Shown here: positions 54,491-54,711 of the stretch, piece by piece
Numbering within the stretch: the stretch's first letter is position 1
Layout: every line of letters starts with the position of its first letter
Assembly: GCA_018398815.1 (NCBI GenBank)
Contig: JAFLJL010014778.1
Coordinates: forward strand, 1-54,711
Source: Conus ventricosus
Taxonomy: Eukaryota > Mollusca > Gastropoda > Neogastropoda > Conidae
Reading direction: 5' to 3'
DNA length: 54,711 nt
Position numbers and translations under genes: made by a program
The notes under the pieces: generated by a model
Seen by the model: the letters and a program-made list of their open reading frames with translations, nothing else
Told to the model about the DNA's origin: nothing
Database searches by the model: none

Positions 54491-54711
54491 TTAAATTATT
54501 CGATTACAATGATTAGCGTCCATTCGCTAAGTCTTCTGTGAACCATACTTTGGATAAATCGTCTCAACATAAAACCTACTCCGTTAAAATCGCTCATCCC
54601 CACTCCCACTCTGTCTACCATCCCTTTTCTCCTCCCCCTACCCACCATTCTCTCTTCCCACCCTCCTCTGACCTCTCTCTCTCTGTAGTTTTTGTTTTTT
54701 GTTTGCTTGTA
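54491..54711. other. Right edge, LINE 3' end or flank, no gene
   Basis: AT-rich then C/T-rich; ends with CTCTCTCTCTCTG and T-runs. May include the LINE 3' UTR. Confidence 0.4.

Overview
The window looks like a repeat-rich piece of an invertebrate animal genome. A mollusc is my best guess, but only from the mix of Polintons, Ty3/gypsy and CR1/Jockey-like elements and abundant GA, GT and minisatellite arrays; no host gene was recognised, so the species is open. Nearly all of it is nested transposable elements. Single-base indels are everywhere, so most genes are broken; some breaks may be sequencing error, because aligned copies differ mainly by indels.

Layout. 1-3061: flank with microsatellites, no supported gene. 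3062-19179: a nearly full-length Polinton/Maverick, here 'copy A', with ~180 bp terminal inverted repeats (TIRs). Its order is packaging ATPase(-), small protein(-), penton-like(-), conserved protein(+), coiled-coil/TM protein(-), major capsid protein(+), membrane protein(+), family B DNA polymerase(+), 110-aa protein(-), integrase(-), two small membrane proteins(-), two to three small proteins(+), minisatellite, hypothetical(-). 19180-22797: the 5' part of a gypsy element on the minus strand (LTR, primer site, repeat-rich leader, gag). 22798-31487: left half of a second Polinton ('copy E'), inverted. 31488-33221: most of a long LTR. 33222-36160: a CR1/Jockey-like LINE on the minus strand. 36620-38470: a palindromic element carrying a 74-bp minisatellite, then another AT-rich array. 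38712-39711: exactly 1000 N. 39712-47244: right half of Polinton E. 47245-53860: gypsy element 1 on the minus strand (3' LTR stub, integrase, protease, gag, primer site, 2.29-kb 5' LTR). 54086-54490: tail of another LINE.

How the pieces fit. The LTR at 51571-53860 is an uninterrupted copy of the sequence flanking both ends of Polinton E, so E inserted into the other LTR of gypsy 1. E's left half and its LTR part are inverted relative to its right half, and the junction lies at the 1000-N gap. Reverse-complementing 1-38711 restores E as one element, interrupted in its polymerase gene by gypsy 2, which abuts copy A. A contig placed backwards is the simplest explanation; a real inversion is the alternative.

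Within the Polintons, the polymerase (protein-primed type), integrase, packaging ATPase, major capsid and penton-like proteins form the replication, integration and virion module of this class. I could not recognise the adenain-like cysteine protease. The TIR ends of both Polintons fold into ~95-nt hairpins whose sequences are unrelated but whose architecture is the same, the most interesting structural signal here.
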